A stretch of 64,000 bases of DNA from Muribaculaceae bacterium (lineage in GTDB: Bacteria; Bacteroidota; Bacteroidia; Bacteroidales; Muribaculaceae): positions 202,259-266,258 of the forward strand of contig JAFYYU010000016.1 of NCBI GenBank assembly GCA_017557425.1, read 5' to 3'. The first letter of the stretch is position 1. Each line of letters opens with the position of its first letter. The notes under the pieces were generated by a model that did no database searches, had not been told where the DNA came from, and saw nothing but the letters and a program-made list of their open reading frames with translations. Positions 19,863-28,244 of this stretch are shown one piece after another. Position numbers and translations under genes: made by a program.

Positions 19863-21188
19863 TTAAACCTGCTGGCGTAACATGCCCAAGCCGTAGAGCA
19901 TCACCACCACAAAGCAAACGGCCGGAACCACAAACGATGCATTGACCGCGGGCAGAACCTGCAGGTCGCTGTCGATAATCATAGCCTGCACTGCGGGCAA
20001 CAGACTGCCGCCCAGGATAGCCATGATCAGTCCGGCCGATCCCAGTTCTGTGTCTTCTTTGACATCGCCCAGCGCCAGTCCATAAATGGTGGGGAACATC
20101 AAGCTCATGCAGGCCGACACGCCCACCAGGCAGCACATTCCCACATTGCCGCCAACGAAGATAACACCCACCAGCAGAAACAGTGCCAATGCCGCAAACA
20201 CCGCCAGCAACCGCCCAGGCTTGAAATACTTCATCAGGTACATGTTCACAAAGCGCATGAGGCAGAAGAGCACCATCGCCACGATGTTGTAGCGCTGGGA
20301 CAGCACCTCGGCGGCCTGTTCACTCATCCCTTGTCCCATAAACACCCGAGTGCCATACTGGATAATGAAAGTCCAGCAGGTGATCTGGGCTCCTACATAG
20401 AAAAACTGGGCGATGACGCCATTCCGATAGGCTTTGTTGGCGAACAGCCGCTTGAAGGCAGGCATCAACGGTTGACGTCCTTCACGACTTTGCTGCCGCA
20501 CGCTGGAGATGGGGATCAACAGCATCAACCCCAGCAGCACCAGTAACACAACGCCCAACAGGGCGTAAGGTTGGACGAGTACGCTCAAGTCGCTCTGCTT
20601 GAGTGCCTCAAAACTGGCGTCGTCAAGTGTGGCGCGTTGGGCTGTGTCGATGGGGGAGAGACGAGCCTGAATGAAAGTCATCGCCACGTACATGCCTGCC
20701 AGCGACCCGATGGGGTTGAACGACTGGGCAAGGTTAAGGCGGCGGGTAGCCGTCTCGCGGTCGCCCATGAGCAGGATATAGGGGTTGGCGGTCGTCTCCA
20801 AAAAAGACAAGCCGCACGTGAGGATGAAATAGGCTACAAGAAACGGCCAGAAGTTGCCCATCGCCTTGGCGGGTATGAACAGCAGCACGCCCAACGCATA
20901 CAGCGCCAGTCCCATCACGATGCCGCTTTTGAACGAGTGGCGGCGGATGAACAGCGCCGCAGGCAACGCCATGCAGAAGTAGCCGCCGTAGAAAGCCACC
21001 TGCACCAGCGCACCCTGGGTCACACTCATGCGGAAAATCTTGGAAAAGGCCTTGACCATCGGGTTGGTGATGTCGTTGGCAAAGCCCCACAGGGCAAAGC
21101 AGCAGGTCACCACGATGAAAGGCAGCACGTAGCTGACGCCTTCGCGGGTGATGAGCAGTCGGGATTTATTCTCGTTGTCGGTTGTCAT
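19863..21188 (-). CDS. FucP-type sugar:H+ symporter (MFS)
   Basis: 441 residues with 12 hydrophobic helices and the FucP-subfamily signs FALWGFANDITNPMVKAFSKIF, GYFCMALPAALFIRR and FLETTANPYILLMG. FucP homologues import L-fucose and related sugars with a proton. Its start overlaps the stop of the mutarotase gene by 4 nt, so the two are translationally coupled and form an operon with the nucleotidyltransferase/kinase fusion upstream. Fucose as substrate is inferred from family and from the fucokinase-like motif in the operon; other deoxy or hexose sugars remain possible. Confidence 0.88.
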   Translation of the reverse strand: MTTDNENKSRLLITREGVSYVLPFIVVTCCFALWGFANDITNPMVKAFSKIFRMSVTQGALVQVAFYGGYFCMALPAALFIRRHSFKSGIVMGLALYALGVLLFIPAKAMGNFWPFLVAYFILTCGLSFLETTANPYILLMGDRETATRRLNLAQSFNPIGSLAGMYVAMTFIQARLSPIDTAQRATLDDASFEALKQSDLSVLVQPYALLGVVLLVLLGLMLLIPISSVRQQSREGRQPLMPAFKRLFANKAYRNGVIAQFFYVGAQITCWTFIIQYGTRVFMGQGMSEQAAEVLSQRYNIVAMVLFCLMRFVNMYLMKYFKPGRLLAVFAALALFLLVGVIFVGGNVGMCCLVGVSACMSLMFPTIYGLALGDVKEDTELGSAGLIMAILGGSLLPAVQAMIIDSDLQVLPAVNASFVVPAVCFVVVMLYGLGMLRQQV

Positions 21189-21523
21189 TTCGTGTCAAGT
21201 TTGAAGATGCGTTCCATCAGTTGCCACTTGGCGGTCGAGGGCGCATTGGGGTCGCAGCCCTGGAAACGCGCCACATAGGCTTCCCACTCAGCCTGGCGGG
21301 GCAGGGTGGCAAGGCGGGCGTTGTCGGCCTCCCAGTCAAAATCGTCAACCGTGTCACAAATCATGAACAGGCGGTTGCCGTGGATGTAGATCTGCATATC
21401 AAGGATGCCCACGCTGCGGATGCCCTTCTGGATTTCGGGCCAAACATGGGCGTGCGCTTCGACGTATTTCTCAATCATCTCGCGGTCGTCCCGCAATTCA
21501 AGGGTTTGACAATAGCGTTTCAT
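21185..21523 (-). CDS. L-rhamnose/L-fucose mutarotase (DUF718/RhaM family)
   Basis: 112 residues. RhaM-type enzymes speed up the interchange of alpha and beta anomers of a 6-deoxy sugar. Family signs are RYCQTLELRDDREMIEKYVEAHAHVWPEI, with the catalytic His in AHVWPEI, MQIYIHGNRLFMICDT and a C-terminal Trp/Met segment (KWQLMERIF). The usual size is about 104-115 residues. It is flanked by a FucP permease (4-nt overlap) and, 57 nt upstream, by a kinase-like gene, which makes L-fucose the more likely substrate here than rhamnose. Confidence 0.88.
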   Translation of the reverse strand: MKRYCQTLELRDDREMIEKYVEAHAHVWPEIQKGIRSVGILDMQIYIHGNRLFMICDTVDDFDWEADNARLATLPRQAEWEAYVARFQGCDPNAPSTAKWQLMERIFKLDTK

Positions 21524-21580
21524 GATTGCATATTTGGATGGAATATCAGGTTCGTTTTTGAATATTGGATTCTCATGAGG

Positions 21581-22750
21581 TTAAAAATCGCTGCGGCGGA
21601 TGGTGAGGGAGATAGCCCCATCGGGGAAACTGTCGCGGCCGCGGCACACGAGTGCTAGATAGCCGCCTCCACCAGCACCGGGCATCTTCCAGGCCATCAC
21701 GCCAGGCATGACGCTGTAGCGGTCGATGTACTCCTGAACACCAGGCTGGATCATGGCGGGGAACATCGCTACCTGGGCCTCGAACGAGGCTTTGTAGGCG
21801 GCGGCAAAGGCGTCAAGGTCCATCCGTTGGATTGCCTCCCAGCAGCGGTCGGCGGCAGCGGCTAGGGCGCGCACTTTCTCGGGGGTGATATCCTTGCCCT
21901 CGACGACGCTGCAACCGGGGCGGCGCGGGAACATCGGTATCATGCACAGGTGATCCTCCAGCCAACCCAACAGGGTGGAGTCCTGAGTATATTCGATTTT
22001 CTCGGGCCAGTAATTGCCATTATAATAATGTCGGGCAAGACCGGGCACACAGATGCCGATGGCGTCCTGTGCGCCGCTCACAATGCCGTCGCTGCGCTCG
22101 GGGTCGTTTTCGAGGCAGAAGACCAGCCGCGCCAGCATCTCGGGGTCCATGTTGGGGAGTTGCATGGGCCACACGCGCTTGATGGTGTTGCGCGTGCTGG
22201 TGGAGAGGCCGCAGCGCTCACGTATCTCAAACGTCGGCTCCAACGAGATGGTCAGCGCCCAGCCTGGGGCATGGCACGACACATAGGGTTGGTCAATCCA
22301 CGTTCCGGCAAGGTCCAGGCGGGTGGGCAACTGGCAGGTGGTCCGCTTGAGGTCAGTGCTGCTGCGGGCCTCAAGGCCTTGGCTAGGCTCACGCTTAAGC
22401 ACGATGTATTCCATGCCGCGCTCTAGGCACAACGCCCGCTTTTCCTCACGGTCACCGTCCTCATTCACCACCAGACAGTCAGGCTGTACGAGGTCGAGGG
22501 TGGGCAGGAAATCCAGGTAGCCGTCACCCTGATTGATGTAAGCCTCCTTGACATAGCGGATGGCTTGAACCATGAACAGCCGCTCCCGCTCGTTGTAAAG
22601 CGTCTTGTGCCCCTTGAGGGCCTCGATGGTCTTGTCACTGCCGATGCCGACGTACAGGTCGCCATACTGCGACGCCTGCCTGAAGAACTCCACATGACCC
22701 GAATGCAGCAGGTCATAGCAGCCCGATACGAAAACTTTCCTATTAGCCAC
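21581..22750 (-). CDS. Bifunctional-type protein: HxGH nucleotidyltransferase fused to a fucokinase-like GHMP domain
   Basis: 389 residues. Residues 1-136 are a cytidylyltransferase-like domain: KVFVSGCYDLLHSGHVEF has the HSGH nucleotide motif (16-19), and RSSTDLKR (129-136) is the ISST-like motif. Residues about 137-389 look like a GHMP kinase: LPTRLDLAGTWIDQP (141-155) matches the RIDLAGGWTDTP motif of L-fucokinase/Fkp, SGAQDAIG (225-232) the QD motif, and MPGAGGGGYLALV (356-368) motif 3. The usual ATP loop (PxGxGLGSSAA) is not seen; only about 70 residues separate motif 1 from QD. First gene of an operon with mutarotase and permease, so a role in sugar activation is likely. The actual product is unknown. 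Confidence 0.75.
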   Translation of the reverse strand: MANRKVFVSGCYDLLHSGHVEFFRQASQYGDLYVGIGSDKTIEALKGHKTLYNERERLFMVQAIRYVKEAYINQGDGYLDFLPTLDLVQPDCLVVNEDGDREEKRALCLERGMEYIVLKREPSQGLEARSSTDLKRTTCQLPTRLDLAGTWIDQPYVSCHAPGWALTISLEPTFEIRERCGLSTSTRNTIKRVWPMQLPNMDPEMLARLVFCLENDPERSDGIVSGAQDAIGICVPGLARHYYNGNYWPEKIEYTQDSTLLGWLEDHLCMIPMFPRRPGCSVVEGKDITPEKVRALAAAADRCWEAIQRMDLDAFAAAYKASFEAQVAMFPAMIQPGVQEYIDRYSVMPGVMAWKMPGAGGGGYLALVCRGRDSFPDGAISLTIRRSDF

Positions 22751-22775
22751 GTTTCATTTGGTTTTTTAAGACCTA

Positions 22776-22807
22776 CAAAGGTAGTCACTCTCTCTCAAAA
22801 AAACAAA
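22776..22807 (-). promoter_or_regulatory. Promoter of the nucleotidyltransferase/kinase-mutarotase-permease operon
   Basis: Minus strand: TTTG (22804-22807), 20-nt spacer, TACCTTTG (22776-22783); start codon about 26 nt below. Confidence 0.75.
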
Positions 22808-22832
22808 CCCCGGTACCATTTGCCTAAATGAA

Positions 22833-22867
22833 GCCGTTCATTGTCACGTCTTGTAACAATGAACGGC
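22833..22867 (-). terminator. Hairpin behind trpB2
   Basis: Perfect 12-bp stem (22833-22844 with 22856-22867), 11-nt loop, 38 nt beyond the trpB2 stop. No U-run follows on the minus strand, so its strength is uncertain. Confidence 0.5.
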
Positions 22868-22904
22868 CCAGTGTTTTATAATAACTTTTTTATTTGGTTG
22901 CGCG

Positions 22905-24263
22905 TTAGCTGTCCGGCACGCCTTGGAGTGTCCGTGCAATATCGTCGTCGCTGATCTTATAGTTCATCAGGTCCCCGTTCAGGTACTGGTCATAGGCGCT
23001 CATGTCGATCAGGCCATGCCCCGAGAGGTTGAACAGGATGACCTTTTCTTCGCCCGTCTGCTTGCATTTTTCGGCCTCACGGATGGCTGCGGCAATGGCA
23101 TGGCTGGACTCGGGGGCGGGAATGATGCCCTCGGTGCGCGCAAAAAGCATTCCGGCATCAAAGGATTCGAGCTGCGAGATATCGACGCCGCGCATGAGCC
23201 CGTCCTTGAGCAGTTGGGAGATAATCATTCCGGCGCCGTGATAGCGCAGGCCGCCGGCATGGATGTTGGCGGGCTTGAAGGTGTGTCCCAGCGTAAACAT
23301 CGGCAGCAGGGGAGTATAGCCTGCCTCATCGCCGAAGTCGTAACGGAATTCGCCGCGCGTGAGTTTCGGGCAGCTCTCGGGCTCGGCGGCGATGAATTCT
23401 GTGTGTTTACCGTCTTTAAGGTTGTGGCGCATGAAGGGGAAGGCGATGCCGCCGAAGTTTGAACCGCCACCGAAGCAGGCAATCACCACATCGGGGTATT
23501 CACCTGCCATCGCCATCTGTTTCTCGGCTTCCAGTCCGATAATCGTCTGATGCAGACCCACGTGGTTGAGCACCGAGCCCAACGTATACTTGCAGTTCGG
23601 GGTCGTCGTGGCCAGTTCCACGGCCTCAGAGATGGCGGTGCCTAGCGAGCCGGGGTGGTGCGGGTCACGTGTGATGATATCCTTACCAGCACGGGTGGAC
23701 ATCGATGGCGACCCCGTTACAGCGGCGCCGAAGGTGCGCATGATCGACGAACGGTAGGGCTTCTGCTGCATCGAGATTTTCACTTGATAGACAGCGGCTT
23801 CGAGGTCAAATACCCTTGCGGCGTAGGCTAGGGCGGCACCCCATTGTCCGGCACCGGTTTCGGTGGTGACGTTGGTGGTCCCTTCCTGCTTGGCATAATA
23901 GCACTGTGCCAGTGCCGAGTTTATTTTGTGGGAACCCAACGGGTTCACCGATTCGTTCTTGAAGTAGATGTGTGCCGGCGTCTGCAACGCTTCCTCCAGG
24001 GAATAGGCGCGCACGAGCGGGGTGGAACGGTAGAAGCGGTATTTGTCCAGCACTTCCTCGGGTATAGGAATGAAATCATGTTCGGTATCAAGTTCCTGAA
24101 CACAGCATTCACGCGGGAAAATATGGGCCAGATCGTCCACACCAAGCGGCTGCCGGGTGGCAGGGTGGATGGGAGGCATCGGTTTGGTGGGCATGTCTGC
24201 CTGGATGTTGTACCATGCTGTGGGCAACTCGTTTTCTTGAAGAATAAATCTTTTCTGTTTCAT
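22905..24263 (-). CDS. TrpB2-type tryptophan synthase beta chain
   Basis: 452 residues, longer than TrpB1 (about 395) and with the TrpB2-specific N-terminal extension (AWYNIQADMP...PPIHPATRQP). A PLP enzyme: NESVNPLGSHKINSALAQ holds the Schiff-base Lys, ETGAGQWG the indole-gate region, and CFGGGSNFGGIAFPF the phosphate-binding glycine loop. TrpB2 makes Trp from serine and indole, sometimes with O-phosphoserine, and is often encoded apart from trpA, as here. Control by tryptophan is shown by the upstream leader (24295-24480): leader peptide with three Trp codons and a terminator. This ties the enzyme to Trp supply much more firmly than sequence alone. Confidence 0.9.
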   Translation of the reverse strand: MKQKRFILQENELPTAWYNIQADMPTKPMPPIHPATRQPLGVDDLAHIFPRECCVQELDTEHDFIPIPEEVLDKYRFYRSTPLVRAYSLEEALQTPAHIYFKNESVNPLGSHKINSALAQCYYAKQEGTTNVTTETGAGQWGAALAYAARVFDLEAAVYQVKISMQQKPYRSSIMRTFGAAVTGSPSMSTRAGKDIITRDPHHPGSLGTAISEAVELATTTPNCKYTLGSVLNHVGLHQTIIGLEAEKQMAMAGEYPDVVIACFGGGSNFGGIAFPFMRHNLKDGKHTEFIAAEPESCPKLTRGEFRYDFGDEAGYTPLLPMFTLGHTFKPANIHAGGLRYHGAGMIISQLLKDGLMRGVDISQLESFDAGMLFARTEGIIPAPESSHAIAAAIREAEKCKQTGEEKVILFNLSGHGLIDMSAYDQYLNGDLMNYKISDDDIARTLQGVPDS

Positions 24264-24294
24264 TGTTGATAATGATTAAATATTGATATTTAAA

Positions 24295-24322
24295 AAGGCC
24301 TGTCGCAAGAACGACAGACCTT
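24295..24322 (-). terminator. Attenuator terminator of the trpB2 leader
   Basis: Minus-strand hairpin: 11-bp stem (24312-24322 with 24295-24305, one G-U pair), 6-nt loop, then TTTAAAT, 31 nt before the start codon. Its 5' arm GGTCTGTCG can instead pair with CGCCTGACC (24356-24364), as expected of segment 3. Confidence 0.85.
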
Positions 24323-24366
24323 TAATTTCTTTATTGTAATCTTATGATTCCATACGGTCAGGCGAC

Positions 24367-24423
24367 TCACGACTTTTTCAATCTCGAGCAGCGCCACCAC
24401 CAATATGATGAAATCATTGTCAT
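24367..24423 (-). CDS. Trp leader peptide (TrpL-like), 18 codons
   Basis: Reads MTMISSYWWWRCSRLKKS followed by TGA: three consecutive Trp codons at positions 8-10 (24394-24402). The stop codon lies 2 nt before pairing segment 2 (24356-24364). Segment 1, GGTGGTGGCG (24392-24401), spans the Trp codons and can pair with segment 2; segment 2 can alternatively pair with segment 3. This is the classical ribosome-stalling layout: low charged tRNA-Trp stalls the ribosome on the Trp codons, frees segment 2 and prevents the terminator. I believe this is a member of the Bacteroid-trp RNA class described by comparative genomics; that match is from memory. Confidence 0.8.
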   Translation of the reverse strand: MTMISSYWWWRCSRLKKS

Positions 24424-24448
24424 AGTCTAAATATTTATGTTGACGCTG

Positions 24449-24480
24449 CAAATATATATACGTTTCGGCTAATAGACAAG
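24449..24480 (-). promoter_or_regulatory. Promoter of the trp leader and trpB2
   Basis: Minus strand: CTTG (24477-24480), exactly 20 nt, TATATTTG (24449-24456). Transcription should begin near 24442, giving a leader of about 180 nt. Confidence 0.75.
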
Positions 24481-24591
24481 AATTATTATGGAAAAAATAC
24501 TGATTAACCGCTATAACTACTGAAATCGGTTAGAATTGCCGCCTTCACTAAAGGAAAGAGAGTTCATAAAAATAGGGTAATTGTGCTTTTT

Positions 24592-24623
24592 TTTGGATTT
24601 ATTCGGGAAAAAGACTAACTTTG
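24592..24623 (+). promoter_or_regulatory. Promoter of the HerA-like ATPase gene
   Basis: TTTG (24592-24595), 20-nt spacer, TAACTTTG (24616-24623); start codon 47 nt downstream. Confidence 0.75.
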
Positions 24624-24669
24624 TGACCGACTACGGAACATAACAATAACCCATCAATACAACTACATT

Positions 24670-26253
24670 ATGTACACTCAAGAGAACGGATTTTACATTG
24701 CTCATGGGCCCAATGGACCTATCAGCATTTTGGGCAACATGGCCAACCGCCACGGTTTGATTGCCGGAGCGACAGGTACTGGTAAAACGGTGACCCTGCA
24801 AGTGATTGCCGAGAGTTTCTGCAAGGCCGGCGTGCCCTGTTTTATGGCCGACATGAAGGGCGACCTGTCAGGTGTGAGCCAGCCCGGCAAATTGTCGGGA
24901 TTTATCGAGAAGAGGATCCCCGAGTTCGGCATGAACCAGGAGGACCTTACCTTTGAAGGCTGTCCCGTCAGGTTTTATGACGTGTTTGGCGAGCAGGGAA
25001 TTTGCATGCGTGCCAGCCTGGGCGAGATGGGTCCGGATCTGGTGGCCCGCATTCTGAGTTTGAACGAGACCCAGACAGGCGTGCTCAATATTTTGTACCG
25101 CATTCTCGATGAAAAAGGCGTCCTGCTTGACGACATCAAAGACTTGCGTTCGGCACTGGATTGGCTCTCAAAGCATGCCAAGGAATACACCACGCAGTAT
25201 GGCAATGTGACCACGGCAAGCATCGGCGCGATACAGCGTGCCATCCTGCAACTCGAGAACCAGGGTGCCGACAAGTTTTTCGGCATCCCGTCATTTGACA
25301 TCCAGGATCTGTTTGCCACACGTGATGGCAAAGGTGTGTTGAGTGTACTTGCTGCCGATAAACTCATGCTGCAGCCCAAACTGTATTCTACATTCCTGCT
25401 CTGGCTGCTGAGCGAGCTTTATAGCACGCTGCCCGAGGTTGGCGATCTGGACAAGCCCAAGCTGGTCTTCTTCTTTGACGAGGCCCACATGCTGTTTGAG
25501 GACACGACTAAGGCGTTGAGCGACAAGATCGAACAAGTGATCCGTCTTATCCGCAGCAAGGGCGTAGGCATCTTTTTCATCTCACAGTTGCCTACTGATA
25601 TCCCCGACATCATTTTGGGGCAGTTGGGCAATAGGGTTCAACATGCCCTGCGTGCCTACACGCCACGCGACCAGAAGGCTGTCAAGGTGGCAGCCGAAAC
25701 TTTCCGCGCCAATCCCGAGTTCAAGACCGAGGAGGCCATCCTGCAACTGGAAACGGGTGAGGCTCTCGTGTCGTTCCTCGACGAGAAGGGTGCTCCCGGC
25801 ATGGTAGAACGTGCCAAGATATTGTTCCCTCTGAGCCAGATTGGCGCCATTACCGAGGGACAACGCCTGGACATCATGAATGCAGCCAGCGATATCAATG
25901 CCAAGTATAAGCAGGCTGGGGAGAGGGAAAGCGTGTTTGAGGTCTTTGCCCGTGAGGCCGAAGCCGAAGCCAAGGCTGCCGAAGAAGCCGCTGCGGCCAA
26001 GGAAGCCGAGAAAGAGGAGAAAGCAAAGAAAAAAGAGAAAACTATCTGGGACAAGGTGTGGAAGGCCGTTGTCACAGCGGTGACAGGCACGCTGGCCACC
26101 ATCCTGGGCAAGACGGTTTCTGACACCATCACCGGTAAGAAAAGCAAAAACACCAGTGTCAAGGATGCTGCCGGGCGTGCGGTAAAGAACGCCACCAGCG
26201 CTGCCGGACGTCAGATCCTGCGTGACATCCTGGGCAACGTCGTCAAGAAATAA
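24670..26253 (+). CDS. HerA-like ATPase of the DUF853/YjgR family
   Basis: 527 residues. Walker A GATGTGKT (about residue 34), ADMKGDLSGVSQPG, Walker B LVFFFDEAHMLF and the sensor segment FISQLPTDIPDIILGQLGNRVQHALRAY with an arginine finger. DUF853 proteins are hexameric ATPases related to the DNA pump HerA and to VirD4-like motors; their substrate is not established. The last 100 residues are an Ala/Glu/Lys-rich helical stretch (KAAEEAAAAKEAEKEEKAKKK) and a tail with alternating small and Lys residues, which may contact DNA or membrane. The gene has its own promoter and a terminator at 26283-26319. Confidence 0.9.
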   Translation: MYTQENGFYIAHGPNGPISILGNMANRHGLIAGATGTGKTVTLQVIAESFCKAGVPCFMADMKGDLSGVSQPGKLSGFIEKRIPEFGMNQEDLTFEGCPVRFYDVFGEQGICMRASLGEMGPDLVARILSLNETQTGVLNILYRILDEKGVLLDDIKDLRSALDWLSKHAKEYTTQYGNVTTASIGAIQRAILQLENQGADKFFGIPSFDIQDLFATRDGKGVLSVLAADKLMLQPKLYSTFLLWLLSELYSTLPEVGDLDKPKLVFFFDEAHMLFEDTTKALSDKIEQVIRLIRSKGVGIFFISQLPTDIPDIILGQLGNRVQHALRAYTPRDQKAVKVAAETFRANPEFKTEEAILQLETGEALVSFLDEKGAPGMVERAKILFPLSQIGAITEGQRLDIMNAASDINAKYKQAGERESVFEVFAREAEAEAKAAEEAAAAKEAEKEEKAKKKEKTIWDKVWKAVVTAVTGTLATILGKTVSDTITGKKSKNTSVKDAAGRAVKNATSAAGRQILRDILGNVVKK

Positions 26254-26571
26254 CGATGGCCCGCTAGGGTAGGCCATCTGAAACAATCGGTCCTTGAGGA
26301 AGCCTCAGGGACCGATTGTCGCATCATTGATGTCTGGTTTGTTGTGCTTTTGTAATGGTTGTCGTTTTAGGGTCACTCACAAGGCTTGCCGGCTGCTTCG
26401 ATAGCAATGGTTAGTTTGTATTTGGTATGGTTTGTTTTATCAATTAATTAATGTGCGGCAAAAGTCGTTGTTTTAAGTGTGTTTACAGCCGGCCAAGCCT
26501 GACGAGTGAATTAACATTATTATTAAGTCATTTATTCTTCACATTATATTATATCATTTATACTTGTTTTA
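26254..26571. other. Convergent intergenic region
   Basis: About 318 nt between the ATPase gene and the XRE regulator. It holds the terminator at 26283-26319. The remaining 250 nt are AT-rich with no feature I can support. Confidence 0.5.
26283..26319 (+). terminator. Terminator after the HerA-like gene
   Basis: 17-bp stem (26283-26299 with 26303-26319, one wobble) with a 3-nt loop; no strong T-run follows. Confidence 0.65.
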
Positions 26572-27108
26572 TTATTTCATGGGTCCAAACTGTTCAAAGC
26601 GCCCGTCGTTGTAGAACACGACAATGTTGACTACGCTGCGGGCGTCGGGCGACGAGGTGCCGCGTTGGGGCATCCTGGCGGCTGTGTTGCTGCGCATGAT
26701 GCTCTGGATCGTTTCGTTCATTAACGAGGCGTTGGGAATGCGTTGGGCCGACTTGGCTGACGTGTGGTAAGCCATCGGCTCATCGTCGTCAAACGATATG
26801 GCCCGTTGCTGTCCCATGTCATCGTTCTGGTTTCCATTTTGCTTGACGGGGTCTAATCCGTTGTCACCATTATCTCTGACATCTGTCCCGTTCATGATCA
26901 TCTCGCCATCACCAAACATGAGCCACATCACATTCAGGGTGGGGTAAGCCCGGTGGATTTTGCCGATGACCTCATCGCTCACTTTCTTGTTACGGCCGTT
27001 GAGCAACTGGGATAGGGTAGGACGAGGTATCTCACATGTGTCAGCAAACTGAGAATTGGAAATCCCAGTCTGATCAAGAAACATTTTTAACCTCGTCACA
27101 ATATCCAT
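26572..27108 (-). CDS. XRE-family helix-turn-helix transcriptional regulator
   Basis: 178 residues. The N-terminal 60 residues are a Cro/C1-type HTH: LDQTGISNSQFADTCEIPRPTLSQLLNGRNKKVSDEVIGKIHRAYPTLNVMWLMFGDG is the normal five-helix layout, with recognition helix RPTLSQLL. The middle part is Asn/Asp/Gln-rich and probably disordered; the C-terminal end (VVNIVVFYNDGRFEQFGP) is a short beta hairpin also seen in other Bacteroidetes members. A long AT-rich intergenic region lies upstream, which may hold its operator. The target genes cannot be told from the sequence. Confidence 0.85.
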   Translation of the reverse strand: MDIVTRLKMFLDQTGISNSQFADTCEIPRPTLSQLLNGRNKKVSDEVIGKIHRAYPTLNVMWLMFGDGEMIMNGTDVRDNGDNGLDPVKQNGNQNDDMGQQRAISFDDDEPMAYHTSAKSAQRIPNASLMNETIQSIMRSNTAARMPQRGTSSPDARSVVNIVVFYNDGRFEQFGPMK

Positions 27109-28244
27109 TTAAGAACAATTTTTAGTTCGCGCTCAACAGCGTGAGAATTCAATTTTTATCATGCCAAAATTATCTGGCTTGATTCTGCGACCTGGAAAAC
27201 CTCCCAAAATCGCCCAAAATCTCAAAAAACCGCTGTTTGCGTTTTTGAATTTTCGGATTGCAAATTTAGAACGAAAAAACGAAACCACCAAATTAAAAAA
27301 CGAAAATTTTATAATTTACAATTAAATTTGTCAAAACTTGACAATTATTACCCCGTTTCAGACGTAAATAAATCGACTTAGACAAACACTTTAAATCATA
27401 TACTATAAACATCTAATAAATAGGTAATTAAATGTTACATATTATGTATCTGGCAGTGCATTGGTGGCACAATGTGCGTTATTTATAGCAGAACTCGAGT
27501 TTTTGAATATAAAACACTAAAAATCAGCAAATTGTAGCATAATTTAAAAAATGTTAATCGAAAAATTTATTCGTTTTGTAAACTTTACGGGCGTAAATTC
27601 GCATTTTTTACTCGATAGACGCATCTGTAAACACCCCTGATCGGGCGAAAATCGCTGTTTCGGATCTGTATCGGCATATTTTTAAACGCAAACCAGGGCA
27701 TGTTTTCAAAGCCGAATTTGGGGTTGGTAAAATACCATTTTTGATTTTCTGGATGCTCAACTCGATTTCCTTGCGATATTTTGCAGCAACCCCTAATTCG
27801 CCCCGATTTTTTGAAATACGCGTGAATCTGACGAGTTTACCAAATTGTAAATATTTGGCAAATTCCTTTTATTTAAAGTACATTTAATACGTTTTTATGA
27901 TGGAATGAACTAGAGATTTGAGGGGTGTCGAAAAGTCCTAAATTGGCTATTTTTCCTGGTTTGACGTTTTAATCTTCTTTTTTCGGTATTTGATGCCCAA
28001 AAAACGACTTTTTGACCAAAATTTTGAAGGATAATGTTCCCGCTTAAATTGTTGTTTTGCCCCAATTCTGCAGGCAATTGAAGTGGGTCTAAAGTATAAC
28101 ATGACCTGAAATTTTGGGGTATTTTCAACCTCAAAATATGGGCATAATTTGATTGTGAATTGGCTTTATGGTGCAAATTTTCTGACCCAAAAATCGTGTG
28201 ATTTTTGGATTTACCGCATTTTTCTGGGTTCAGAAATGAGAGTT
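27109..28244. other. AT-rich 1.1-kb region without a convincing gene
   Basis: Base composition drops sharply against both neighbours, with many CCCAAAA/TTTTGGG and AAATTTT words. The only longer reading frame (27910-28176, minus, 88 codons) has no signal peptide, promoter or family resemblance and is not called. There is no tRNA, rRNA or clear inverted-repeat pair. It could be a decayed insertion, a large control region for the XRE gene, or an uncharacterised RNA. Confidence 0.45.

Noticed and set aside
19573-19866. Small protein genes within the tandem repeat near glnA
   Set aside because: Open frames arise from the 89-bp duplication; they include the stem and promoter boxes and differ between copies.
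27910-28176. 88-codon minus-strand frame in the AT-rich island
   Set aside because: No promoter, no signal peptide, no recognisable domain; composition is that of the surrounding non-coding DNA.
27109-28244. Chromosomal replication origin
   Set aside because: No dnaA, dnaN or DnaA-box cluster is seen; AT-richness alone is not enough.
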